Below, in pieces: positions 1 through 10,350 of a stretch of DNA of 64,000 bases. The translations under genes were made by a program, and so were the position numbers. The DNA is from DASSUW01 sp963759375 (GTDB taxonomy: Bacteria; Actinomycetota; Thermoleophilia; Solirubrobacterales; Solirubrobacteraceae). Numbering within the stretch: the first letter of the stretch is position 1; each line of letters opens with the position of its first letter. The notes beneath the pieces were generated by a model that saw only the letters and a program-made list of their open reading frames with translations, was not told where the DNA came from and did not search any database. The stretch is from the NCBI GenBank assembly GCA_963759375.1, contig CAVWYY010000007.1, positions 62,001 to 126,000 of the forward strand, given 5' to 3'.

Positions 1-327
1 GCCGGCGGCGCGTCGCTCGACCAGGCGATCGCCAAGGTCGCGGCCGGCGGGCTGATCCTCGTCTTCGGCAACTCCGCGAAGGAGCGCTCGAGCATCGACT
101 TCCGCGATTTCGCGGGGCGCGACGCGGCCCGCATCCAGGCCTTCTACTCGGCCGCCTACGAGCACAGGGCGGCCGACAACCTGCGCACGCTGCTCGGCCT
201 GGTGGCCGACGGGCGGCTCGCGGTCCAGGTCGGTCTCGAGACCCCGCTGGAGGACGTCAACGACGCACTCGACGCGCTGGCGGCGCGCAAGGTGCCCGGC
301 AAGGCCATCCTCGTGGTGCAGCGCTGA
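1..327 (+). CDS. Zinc-type/quinone oxidoreductase, C-terminal fragment
   Basis: The reading frame is open from base 1 and ends at TGA 325-327, so only the last 108 residues of a gene that starts upstream are seen. The fragment shows the end of a Rossmann fold (a GGLILVFGNSA strand and turn near residues 16-26) followed by a helical C-terminus with LEDVNDALDALAARKVPGKAILVV. This matches the end of medium-chain dehydrogenase/reductase proteins of the quinone-reductase type, where the last strand precedes the final helix and 'GK.vl' tail. The substrate cannot be told from this part. The next gene's ATG overlaps the stop codon (ATGA), so the two are probably co-transcribed. The family call is fairly safe; the function within the family is open. 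Confidence 0.7.
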   Translation, partial: AGGASLDQAIAKVAAGGLILVFGNSAKERSSIDFRDFAGRDAARIQAFYSAAYEHRAADNLRTLLGLVADGRLAVQVGLETPLEDVNDALDALAARKVPGKAILVVQR

Positions 328-1913
328 TGCGGGGCCTGCTCCTCGCGGTCGTGGCGCTCCTCGTGCTGCCCGCGTCCGCGAGCGCCGCGTTCGAGGTCCG
401 CTCGTTCTCGGTCACGCCGAGCAGCCTGCAGGCCGGCTCGCATCCGGACGTGAACGTCGCGATCGGCTTCGCGCCGTACAGCCCGGCCAACCCGCCGGAG
501 CACGTGCGCGACCTCGTGATCAGCCTGCCGCCCGGGCTGGTGGGCAACCCGAACGTCGCGGCCCGCTGCGCGGCCGACAAGTTCGCCGCCGACCAGTGCG
601 CCGCCAACACGCGGGTCGGCACCACCTCGGTGCGGACCACGATCCCGGCGCTGGTCACCGGCATCACCGTGACCGCCCAGGGCGACGTCTACAACCTGCG
701 CCCCGGCCCGGGCGAGCCGGCGCGGCTCGGGGTGGTCGTGCGCCCGCCGGTCGGCAACAAGGTGTTCCTGATCACGCGTGTGGCGCTGCGCCCTGCCGAC
801 GGCGGGCTCGACTCGATCCTCACCAACATCCCCTCGACCGCGACGATCGTCGTCCCGTCGGAGATGTTCATCGAGTCGATGAGCCTGAAGCTGCTCGGCC
901 GCCCGCCCGGCGCCTCCGGCCCGTTCATGACGATGCCGACCGGGTGCGGGCCGGCCACCGCGCGCCTCGCCGCCACCTCGGCGAACGGGACCAAGGTGAG
1001 CCGGACGGCCGCGCCGTTCACACCGACCGCGTGCTCGAAGCTGCCGTTCAAGCCGTCGATGCAGGCGTCCATCAGCACCGGCGCCACACCGTCCCTGCGC
1101 ACGGTGATCACCGGCCCGGCCGGCAATGCCAACACCGCCACGGCCGCCGTCACGCTGCCGAGCGGGATCGTCGTCAACAACACCGCGCTGGCGGGGGCCT
1201 GCACGGTCGCCCAGCAGGCGGCAGGCCCGTGCCCGGCGGCCTCGCACGTGGGGCGCGCCGTCGCGCTCACGCCGCTGCTGCCGCCGCTGTCGGGCCCGGT
1301 GTCGCTCGCGCTGCTGCCAGGCCAGATCCTGCCGGGCGTGCGCGTCGACCTGTCGGGCGTCGTGTCGCTGTCGCTCGTCGGCACCGTGTCGGGCCGGCGG
1401 CTGCGCACGCAGTTCGCCGGGATCCCGGACGTGCCGCTGTCGCGCTTCGAGCTGGCGTTCGACGCCGATCGCGCGCTGCGCGCGGCACGGGACGTCTGCC
1501 GCGGTCCGGTGCCGCGCGTGGCGGCCGAGCTCACCGGCCACAACGGCGCGAAGGCGAACCTGCGCGTGCCGATGACCGTCACCGGCTGCAAGCTGCCCGC
1601 GGCCACGATCCGCGTGCGCGGCCGCAAGCTCGCGCTCCGCGTCGACGCCGTGCGCGGCGGTCCGGCATTGCGCTTCGTGCGGCTCACGCTGCCGCGCAAG
1701 CTCAAGGCGCACCCGGGCCGCGGCCGCGTGTCCAAGGGCCGGCTCAGCCGCCGCGGCGTGCTGACGATCCGCACCAAGGGCGTGCGGCGCGTGAAAGCGA
1801 CGCTGCGCGGCGGGGTGTTCACGCGCCGCGCCAAGGGCGTGCTCAAGTTCAAGCTGACCACGCTCGACGCCAGCGGGCGGCGGGTGCGCCAGACGGTGAG
1901 GGCGCGCCGGTAG
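327..1913 (+). CDS. Secreted beta-rich protein of unknown function
   Basis: This 528-residue protein has a clear Sec signal peptide (MRGLLLAVVALLVLPASASA, cleavage near residue 20). The mature part is rich in Thr, Val, Pro and Gly with regularly spaced hydrophobic strands, as in stacked beta-sandwich domains. A segment near residues 70-100 reads SLPPGLVGNPN followed by two Cys about ten residues apart, and further Cys pairs occur near 209/238 and 291/302, suggesting disulfides outside the cell. The last 100 residues are very basic (many RGRK, RRV, RRAK runs), which could bind wall polymers or nucleic acid. I do not recognise a named family; similar long secreted proteins are typical of Solirubrobacterales, but that is recollection. 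It overlaps the upstream dehydrogenase by one base and lies 13 bp before the acyl-CoA carboxylase gene. Confidence 0.75.
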   Translation: MRGLLLAVVALLVLPASASAAFEVRSFSVTPSSLQAGSHPDVNVAIGFAPYSPANPPEHVRDLVISLPPGLVGNPNVAARCAADKFAADQCAANTRVGTTSVRTTIPALVTGITVTAQGDVYNLRPGPGEPARLGVVVRPPVGNKVFLITRVALRPADGGLDSILTNIPSTATIVVPSEMFIESMSLKLLGRPPGASGPFMTMPTGCGPATARLAATSANGTKVSRTAAPFTPTACSKLPFKPSMQASISTGATPSLRTVITGPAGNANTATAAVTLPSGIVVNNTALAGACTVAQQAAGPCPAASHVGRAVALTPLLPPLSGPVSLALLPGQILPGVRVDLSGVVSLSLVGTVSGRRLRTQFAGIPDVPLSRFELAFDADRALRAARDVCRGPVPRVAAELTGHNGAKANLRVPMTVTGCKLPAATIRVRGRKLALRVDAVRGGPALRFVRLTLPRKLKAHPGRGRVSKGRLSRRGVLTIRTKGVRRVKATLRGGVFTRRAKGVLKFKLTTLDASGRRVRQTVRARR

Positions 1914-1926
1914 AGTCGCGCCGACG

Positions 1927-3495
<1,569 letters not shown>

Positions 3496-3506
3496 CGCCG
3501 GCGGCC

Positions 3507-3697
3507 GTCAACTTCTGCTGGGTAGGGAGGCGAGTCCGCCCGCGTGGCCGGCGGTCCTTGGCGCGTTGGGGTCGGTATTCGACCCAAAGGCGCCAGACGG
3601 GTGACGTCTGGCGACTTGACCACGTGTGAGGTGGTCAAGTCGCCAGGGACCGCCGAATCGGCCGAGCCCCTCGCCTCCCTACCCAGCCGCAGTTGAC
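3507..3697. repeat. Palindromic element 1, cloverleaf-like, between convergent genes
   Basis: The outer arms are 28 bp (3507-3534 and 3670-3697) with two mismatches and contain GCTGGGTAGGGAGGCGAG. A second stem pairs 3550-3563 with 3641-3654 (one mismatch). Inside are three hairpins: left 3569-3585 (GGGTCG/CGACCC), middle 3591-3613 (CGCCAGACG/CGTCTGGCG) and right 3614-3640 (a perfect 10-bp stem, ACTTGACCAC/GTGGTCAAGT). All nested stems share one centre (paired coordinates sum to 7204), so this is one palindrome with two side branches. It fills the gap between the 3' ends of pccB and the exporter gene. Its ends are nearly the same as those of the element at 37160-37633. It may work as a bidirectional terminator, a transcript stabiliser or a non-autonomous mobile repeat; the sequence alone does not decide. 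Confidence 0.85.
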
Positions 3698-3712
3698 GTT
3701 CGCAGAGGTCGC

Positions 3713-5119
3713 CTACGCGGCCTCGAGCGCCGCGTCGGCCGGCACGCCCGCGGGGCGGCCGCGAATCAGCAGCGCGGTGGCGACCGCGGCCGCGAACGCG
3801 AGCACGGCGCCGACCCACAGCGCGTCGTGGAACCCGTCCACGTACGACTGCGGCGAGCCGTCGCCGAACGCGGCGGCGGCGGGGACGAGCGCGCCGAGCG
3901 CCGCGACGCCGACCGCGATGCCGGCCTGGCGGAACATGTCGTTGACGCCGGCGGCGAGACCGCTCTGCTCGGGCGGCGCCGAGCTCAGCGCGACCTGGCT
4001 GACGATCGGGTTGAGGATGCCGGTGCCGACCATCGCCACGAGCAGGCCGGGGAGGAACAGCCACCACGCCGAGTCGACGGCGAGGATCGTCAGCAGCGCC
4101 TGGCCGGCGCCGACCAGCGCGAGGCCGGTCGCGATCAGCGCGCGTGGGGACACCTTCTGGCCGACCGTCGCCATCGAGCCCGCCACCGCGAAGTTGAGCA
4201 GCGTGCCCGGCACGTAGACGAGGCCCGCCTCGATCGCCGACAGCCCGAGGATCTGCTGCAGGTAGAGCGTCATGTACAGCCACATCGCGAACAGCGACGC
4301 CGAGATCCCGAACGCCGCGACCTGCGCGCCGGTGAACGACGGGTTGCGGAACAGGCGGAGCGGGAGCATCGGCTGGGCGACGCGCGCCTCGATCACGACG
4401 AACGCGGCGAGCAGCGCCGCGGCGCCGGCGAACGACGCGAGGATCGTCGCGCTCCCCCACCCGGCCTCGTTGCCGCGCAGCAGCGCGAACACGAGCAGGA
4501 ACAGCCCGCCGGTCAGCGTCACGAGGCCGGGACCGTCGACGCGCGGCGCCCGCGGGTCCTGCGACTCCACGACGTAACGCCGGACGATCCACAGGCACAT
4601 CAGCCCGAGCGGCAGGTTGATGAGGAAGATCCAGCGCCAGTCGAGGCCGGACGTGAGCGCGCCACCGACCAGCGGTCCGACCGCGAACGAGCCGCCCATC
4701 GTCGCCCCGTAGGCGGCAAGCGCCTTCACGCGCTCCTCCATCCGCGGGAACGCGTTGGACAGGACGGCCAGCGAGACCGCGAACATGACCGCGGCGCCGA
4801 GCCCCTGGGCGGCGCGGGAGACGTTGAGCATCGTGATCGACTGCGCCGCCGCGCACAGCAGCGAGGTGGCGGTGAAGATCACCAGACCGAGCAGGAACAG
4901 CCGACGCCGGCCGAAGCGGTCGGCGAGCGCGCCGGCGGTGATCACCGTCGCGGCGAGCGGGAGGGTGTACGCGTCGACGACCCACTGCAGGCCCGAGAGG
5001 CCCGTGTCGAGGTCGGCGGCGATCGCCGACAGCGCGGTGTTCACCACCGCGATGTCGAGCATGAGCATGGCCGTGGCCGCACAGACCACGGCCAGCGTCC
5101 AGCGCTGCGTGTGTGTCAT
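3713..5119 (-). CDS. MFS drug exporter, DHA2 (EmrB/QacA) family
   Basis: This 468-residue membrane protein would export drugs or other hydrophobic compounds using the proton gradient. Its length and about fourteen hydrophobic segments fit the 14-helix DHA2 group. Helix 1 carries LDIAVVNTALSAIAADL (the family's LDxTVVNVALP motif), and the loop after helix 2 carries GALADRFGRRRLF (MFS motif A). GSFAVGPLVGGALTS near residues 131-145 matches motif C, the antiporter signature. The start ATG at 5119 has GGAG about seven bases upstream. A strong inverted repeat lies directly upstream (5147-5181), so expression is probably repressed and induced by a ligand, but no regulator gene is adjacent. It converges on pccB across palindromic element 1. 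The substrate is unknown. Confidence 0.9.
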   Translation of the reverse strand: MTHTQRWTLAVVCAATAMLMLDIAVVNTALSAIAADLDTGLSGLQWVVDAYTLPLAATVITAGALADRFGRRRLFLLGLVIFTATSLLCAAAQSITMLNVSRAAQGLGAAVMFAVSLAVLSNAFPRMEERVKALAAYGATMGGSFAVGPLVGGALTSGLDWRWIFLINLPLGLMCLWIVRRYVVESQDPRAPRVDGPGLVTLTGGLFLLVFALLRGNEAGWGSATILASFAGAAALLAAFVVIEARVAQPMLPLRLFRNPSFTGAQVAAFGISASLFAMWLYMTLYLQQILGLSAIEAGLVYVPGTLLNFAVAGSMATVGQKVSPRALIATGLALVGAGQALLTILAVDSAWWLFLPGLLVAMVGTGILNPIVSQVALSSAPPEQSGLAAGVNDMFRQAGIAVGVAALGALVPAAAAFGDGSPQSYVDGFHDALWVGAVLAFAAAVATALLIRGRPAGVPADAALEAA

Positions 5120-5146
5120 GAAGAGCTCCGGGGAGGAATCGACAAA

Positions 5147-5181
5147 CTATGCTTCGTAGCCATCATAACTACGAAACATAG
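5147..5181 (-). promoter_or_regulatory. Operator-like inverted repeat upstream of the exporter gene
   Basis: Two 13-bp arms, 5147-5159 and 5169-5181, are inverted copies with one mismatch (CTATGCTTCGTAG and CTACGAAACATAG) around a 9-bp spacer. The region is AT-rich compared with its surroundings and lies 28 bp before the exporter ATG, where a promoter is expected. On the coding strand the arms contain TATGTT- and CATAGT-like hexamers that could be a -10. Long near-perfect palindromes of this size are typical targets of TetR-family repressors that control DHA2 exporters; that assignment is inference. No TetR gene is present in the window. Confidence 0.6.
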
Positions 5182-5299
5182 CTACGGTCAAGACCCCATT
5201 CTGCGACCTGGACGCATTTAGGAACTTGACGAGACCGTCCAGAATCGGGAGGATCGCGGGCCGCGTCGCACAAGACGTAGCTCCATGAGAGGGGTTTGG

Positions 5300-8200
5300 A
5301 TGAAGGGGTCAATAGGGCGGGCCTGGACAGGCCTGTGCCTGGCCGCGGCGATCGCCGTGGTCGCGCCGGCGGTTGCGTCGGCGCAGGGTGACGTGTGGGA
5401 CCCGGTCGGCGGCTCCCTGCCCGCCTCGCGCGGCGGCGCGCCCGCGGAGGTGCAGCCCGACAGCTACCGGGCGTTCACGCTCGACCAGGCCGCGCTCGGC
5501 GCCAGGCTCGACGCCGCGCCGCAGGTGGGCCTGCGCGCCCGCTCGCTGGCCGCCGACGCGATCACGCTGACGCTGCCCGCCCCGGGCGGTGGCTTCCAGC
5601 GGTTCGAGGTGCAGGAGTCCCCGATCATGGAGCCGGGGCTCGCCGCCAGGCACCCGGAGATCAAGACGTACGCCGGCCGCGGCGTCGACGACCCGACGGC
5701 GACGATCCGCGCCGACAACGGCCCGCTGGGCTTCCACGCCTCGGTGCGCTCGCCGCGGGGCGCGTGGTACATCGACCCCTACTACCGCCTCGACGACAGC
5801 GTCTACGTCAGCTACTACGGACGCGACCTCGTCGACAACCCGCACGGCACGTTCGTCGAGGGCGACATCTCGGGCCGGACAGACCCGCTCGACATCGGCA
5901 CGCTCGACGTCCCAGTGGGGCCTGAGGTGACGCTGCGCACGTACCGGCTCGCGCTGGTCACCGACCCGACGTACGCGACGTACTTCGGCGCGGCGAACGT
6001 CACGGCGGCGAAGGTCACGCTGCTCAACCGCGTCGACCAGGTCTACGAGGACGAGACCGCGATCCGCCTGGTCCTGATCGCGGACAACGACAAGCTCAAC
6101 CTCGAACACGGCCGCGGACATGACCGGCGCGAACGGCCCGTGCGGCGCGGCCGCGTGCTACACGGCCACGCAGGCGGTCACATGCGGGAGCTCGACGCTG
6201 AACCGCAACCGGATCGTCATCGGACAGCTCGTCGGCGCGAGCAACTACGACATCGGGCACATCGCGCTCGGCAACCCCGGGGGCGGCATCGCCAGCCTCG
6301 GCGTCGTGGGCGGCAACGGCAAGGCACAGGGCTGCACGGGCCTGTCGACCCCGGTGGGAGATTTCTTCGCCGTCGACTACGTGGCCCACGAGATGGGCCA
6401 CCAGTTCGCCGGCAACCACACGTTCAACGGCACGCAGAGCAATTGCGGCGGCAACCGCAGCGCCGGCGCGTCGGTCGAGCCAGGGTCGGGCTCCTCGATC
6501 ATGGGCTACGCCGGGATCTGCCAGCAGGACAACCTGCAGCCGCACAGCGACCCGTACTGGTCCCAGCACAGCTACGACGAGATCACCGCGTACGTGACCT
6601 CCGACCGGCCGCCGATCAACGAGGTCCAGACCGTGTCGCTGCGCGGCTTCGACGGGACCGACTCGCTGACGCTCGGCTACGGCGGGGCGACCAGCCGGCC
6701 CGATCGTGCGCGGCACCAACTACAGCGCGGCGGGCATCACGCAGGCGCTGCAGGGGACCTCGGAGGTCCAGACCGTCGCGCTCACCGGCTACGACGCGGA
6801 CGGCGACTCGTACACGCTCAACTACAAGGGCGCCGACACGGTGCCGATCGTCCGCGGGCAGAACGACACCCAGGCGGGCATCGCCAACGCGCTGCGCGGC
6901 GGCAACGAGGTGCAGCAGCTCACGCTCACCGGCTTCAACGCCGCGACCCAGTCGTTCCAGATCGAGCTCGGCGGCAACACGTCCGTCACGCTCGGGGCGG
7001 GCGGGCTGGCCGTCAACAGTGGCAACATCGCGGCGGCGGTGAACGGCATCGCAGGCTTCCCGGGCACCGTGAACGTGACCGGCGCCGTCAGCACCGGCTT
7101 CACGGTGACGTTCGCCGGCGCGTCCGCCACCACCGACGTGCCCTCGCTGTCGATCGTCGGTTGCGCGTGCACCGCGGCCGTCCGCGAGGCGGCCAAGGGC
7201 GGCGGCCCCGTGGCCGGCTGGCCCACCGGCGGCACCGTCACGGTCGGCCCCGCGACGGACGCCGGCTACACGCTGACGTTCGGCGGCGCGCACCAGGGCA
7301 CCGACGTCGATCCGCTCGCCGTGACGAACGGCACCGGCGGCGCGGCCGGCACCGTCGTGGAGACCACCCAGGGCACCAAGGGCATCCTGCCGCCCGGCGC
7401 GACGGCGACCGTGGGCGGCTGGGGCGGCGCCACGGTCCTCGACGACAACGGCTTCCAGGTCACGTTCGGCGCCGGCCTCGGGTCCGTCGACGTCGCCCCG
7501 CTCGGCGTCGCCGTCACCGGCGGCACCGGGTTCGTCGGCGAGACTGCACAGGGCGGTCCTGTGAAGAACAAGGGCTTCATCGTCACCGCCACGGGCAACC
7601 ACGCCCCGGTCGTGGAGACGGAACCGTCGTACACGATTCCGCTGCGGACGCCATTCGCCCTCACGGGCGGCGCCACCGACGCGGACGGCGACACCGTCAC
7701 GTACATGTGGGAGCAGAACGACCGCGGCGGCATCAGCGGCGGCAGCACCGCCGGCACCGCGCTCGTGAACAACGTCAAGACCAACGGCCCGCTGTTCCGC
7801 CAGTTCGGCACCGCAGCCAACGTGAGCGCCACCGACACGCTGCTGAGCCCGTCGCCCGGCCTCAATGCCGTGACCACCGACCCGACACGCGTGTTCCCGG
7901 ACATCGCCCAGATCGTCGCCGGCAACACGAATGCAAAGAGCGGAGAATGCCCGGCAGCGCCGCCGGCCCCGGCCGTGGTGCCGGACGCCGTCAGGGACTG
8001 CTACTCCGAGTTCCTGCCGACGGCGGACTGGGTGGGCTTCGCCGGTGACCGGACGCTGCACTTCCGTCTCACCGCGCGTGACGGGCACCCGGGCGGCGGC
8101 GGCATCGGCCGGGCCGACACCGAGCTCCTCCTGGCGAACGGGACCGGCCCGTTCCTCGTCACGTCGCAGGACAACGCCGCGACGCTGCGTGGGGGCTCCG

Positions 8201-9435
8201 AGGAGGACGTCAACTGGGCCGTGGCCGGCACCGACGCCCCGCCGATCAGCACGTCGGCGGTCAGGATCAGCCTCTCGACCGACGGCGGTGCGACATACCC
8301 GGACGTGCTCGCCGAGTCGACGCCGAACGACGGGCTCGCGACCGTCACGCTCCCGAACGCGGCGACGACGCGGGCGCGCATCAAGGTCGAGGCCGTCGGG
8401 AACGTGTTCTTCGACGTCTCCGACGCCGACGTCACGATCCAGGGAGCGCCGGGCGTGACCGTGCACGACCAGACCGTGCAGTACAGCGATCCGGCGGGCC
8501 CCGACACAGCCGTGGAGGCGACCGACGACGACTCGCCCGGCTCGGCCCTGACCGCGACCGCCACCGATCTGCCCGCCGGCCTGTCGCTGGCCGTCGCCTC
8601 GACCTCCGAGCACGGCCGCACGTGGAGGCTGGCCGGCACCGTCACCGCGGCGCCGGGGACATATGCCGCGAGCGTCAGCGTGGCCGACGGCGACGGCGAG
8701 GCAGTCAGCCGGCCGCTGACCGTCACCGTCACGCCCGAGGACGCCGAGCTCGCCTACACCGGCGACACGCTGTCATCGGGCTCGGTGCTCCTGCGCGCGA
8801 CGATCGCGGACGCCGACGACGGCTCGCCGGGCGACCTGGCCCGCGCCACCGTCACGTTCAAGGAGGGCTCGCGGACGCTGTGCGGTCCGCTGCCGGCAGG
8901 CGACGGGATCGTCTCCTGCCGCGTGCGGCTCCCGCGCGGCTCGCACACGGTCGACGTCGTGGCCGGCGGCTACTACACCGGCGCGACGAGCGCCAGCGTG
9001 CGCGTGGCCACGCCGCGCCACACGCGGGTCTCCGCGACCGGCGAGCTGACGGTGCGCTCCTCGGCCGGGACCTACGCCGCCGACGCGCGGTCGCGGCTGG
9101 CGTTCGCGTTCGACGTGCGCGCGAAGCACCACCGCGGGATCAGAGGTGACGCCGAGGTCGCCTACGTGTCGGGCGGCCGTGAGCTGCGGATCTCGGCCGA
9201 CCACTTCACCTCGCTGGGGGCGTCGGCCGACGGCAGGCGGGCCGAGTTCCGCGCCGTCGCGGACGTCTGGCAGCGGGCGTGGTGGTTCTGGCCGCGCACG
9301 ATCGCCCGCGACGTGACCCTGCACGTCACCGTCGACGAGGCGCGTACGGTCGCGATCTCGGTCTGGGACGAGAACACCCTGCTGTTCTCGCTTCCCGAGC
9401 AGGCGATCAAGAGAGGTGCGATCTCGATCAAGTGA
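5300..9435 (+). CDS. Secreted reprolysin-like zinc metalloprotease, two frameshifts
   Basis: Three successive frames join into one protein of about 1,378 residues, with shifts near 6101-6105 and 6693-6702. I chose ATG 5300 because GAGAGGGG lies just upstream; ATG 5285 is possible. A signal peptide (ending ...APAVASAQ) is followed by a propeptide-like region and a catalytic domain with HEMGHQFAGNH (bases about 6388-6420), the HExxHxxGxxH zinc site of metzincins, and a later SIMGYAG Met-turn. After it come two ~48-residue repeats beginning EVQTV and containing PIVRG, a third diverged copy, then Ig/cadherin-like domains with DADGDTVTYMWEQ. It is probably a large extracellular protease. The conserved residues continue across both shifts, so sequencing error is more likely than a dead gene. 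Confidence 0.8.
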
Positions 9436-9458
9436 CGGCACGGCAGTACGCTGGTCGC

Positions 9459-10346
9459 ATGCGACGCCGACTCACACCGGTCGACCGCGTCGGGGTGGAC
9501 GAGCGTGCAGCCGTGCTGGGCAAGCGATCGATCAAGGCCGAGTCCCAGCAGGCGGCGATCCGCCTCGCCATCTCGATGGTCGACCTGACCACGCTGGAGG
9601 GGCAGGACACGCCGGGCAAGGTGACGCAGCTCGCGGCCAAGGCCGTGTGCCCGGCGCCGACGCACCCCGAGGTGCCGTCGTGCGCCGCGCTGTGCGTGTA
9701 CCCCACGCGGGTCCCGGACGCCGCGCGCGCCCTCGCGGGCACCGGCGTCGCGGTCGCCTCCGTGGCGACCGGCTTCCCGTCGGGCCTCACCTCGATGGAG
9801 ATCAAGCTCGAGGAGACCCGCCAGGCCGTGGCCGACGGCGCCACGGAGATCGACATGGTGATCCCGCGCGACGCGTACCTGTCGGGCGACGACCAGCGCG
9901 TGATCAGCGAGGTCGAGCGCGTGAAGGAGGCCTGCGGGCCGGCCCACCTGAAGGTGATCGTGGAGGTCGACGAGCTCGGCGGCTACGACCACATCCGCCA
10001 CGCGACGATGCTCTCGATGGAGGGCGGCGCCGACTTCGTCAAGACCTCGACCGGCAAGATCGGCAAGGGCGCCACGCCGAGCGCCACGCTGGTCATGCTC
10101 GAGGCGGTGCGCGACTACACCGCCCGCACCGGCAAGGTGATCGGCATGAAGGCGGCGGGCGGGGTCCGCACGTCCAAGCAGGCGATCCACCAGCTCGTGC
10201 TGGTCAAGGAGACGCTGGGCGACGAGTGGCTCACGCCGGACCGCTTCCGCATCGGCGCCTCGTCGCTGCTCAACGACCTGCTCATGCAGTACGAGCACGG
10301 GGACTCCGGGCGCTACCAGCGCCCCGAGGACTTCTCGAAGGAGTGA
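9459..10346 (+). CDS. deoC: Deoxyribose-phosphate aldolase
   Basis: This 295-residue cytosolic enzyme splits 2-deoxyribose 5-phosphate into acetaldehyde and glyceraldehyde 3-phosphate. The Schiff-base lysine lies in GADFVKTSTGKIGKGAT, the proton-relay lysine in IGMKAAGGVRT, and an early active-site strand has EIDMVI. The protein is longer than the ~220-residue bacterial short form because of an N-terminal extension, as in many actinobacterial copies. I chose ATG 9459, since the open frame upstream overlaps the protease gene and has no family similarity. Two aldehyde dehydrogenase genes follow within five bases, so the acetaldehyde made here is probably oxidised at once. No nucleoside phosphorylase gene is in view. 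Confidence 0.95.
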   Translation: MRRRLTPVDRVGVDERAAVLGKRSIKAESQQAAIRLAISMVDLTTLEGQDTPGKVTQLAAKAVCPAPTHPEVPSCAALCVYPTRVPDAARALAGTGVAVASVATGFPSGLTSMEIKLEETRQAVADGATEIDMVIPRDAYLSGDDQRVISEVERVKEACGPAHLKVIVEVDELGGYDHIRHATMLSMEGGADFVKTSTGKIGKGATPSATLVMLEAVRDYTARTGKVIGMKAAGGVRTSKQAIHQLVLVKETLGDEWLTPDRFRIGASSLLNDLLMQYEHGDSGRYQRPEDFSKE

Positions 10347-10350
10347 ACGG

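Noticed and set aside
3500..3712. tRNA gene suggested by the cloverleaf fold
   Set aside because: The stems are far longer than in tRNA, and no T-loop, D-loop or anticodon sequence is present.
9279..9458. N-terminal extension of deoC into the protease gene
   Set aside because: The extension is out of family, is rich in His/Arg and overlaps the protease coding region; ATG 9459 begins the recognisable protein.
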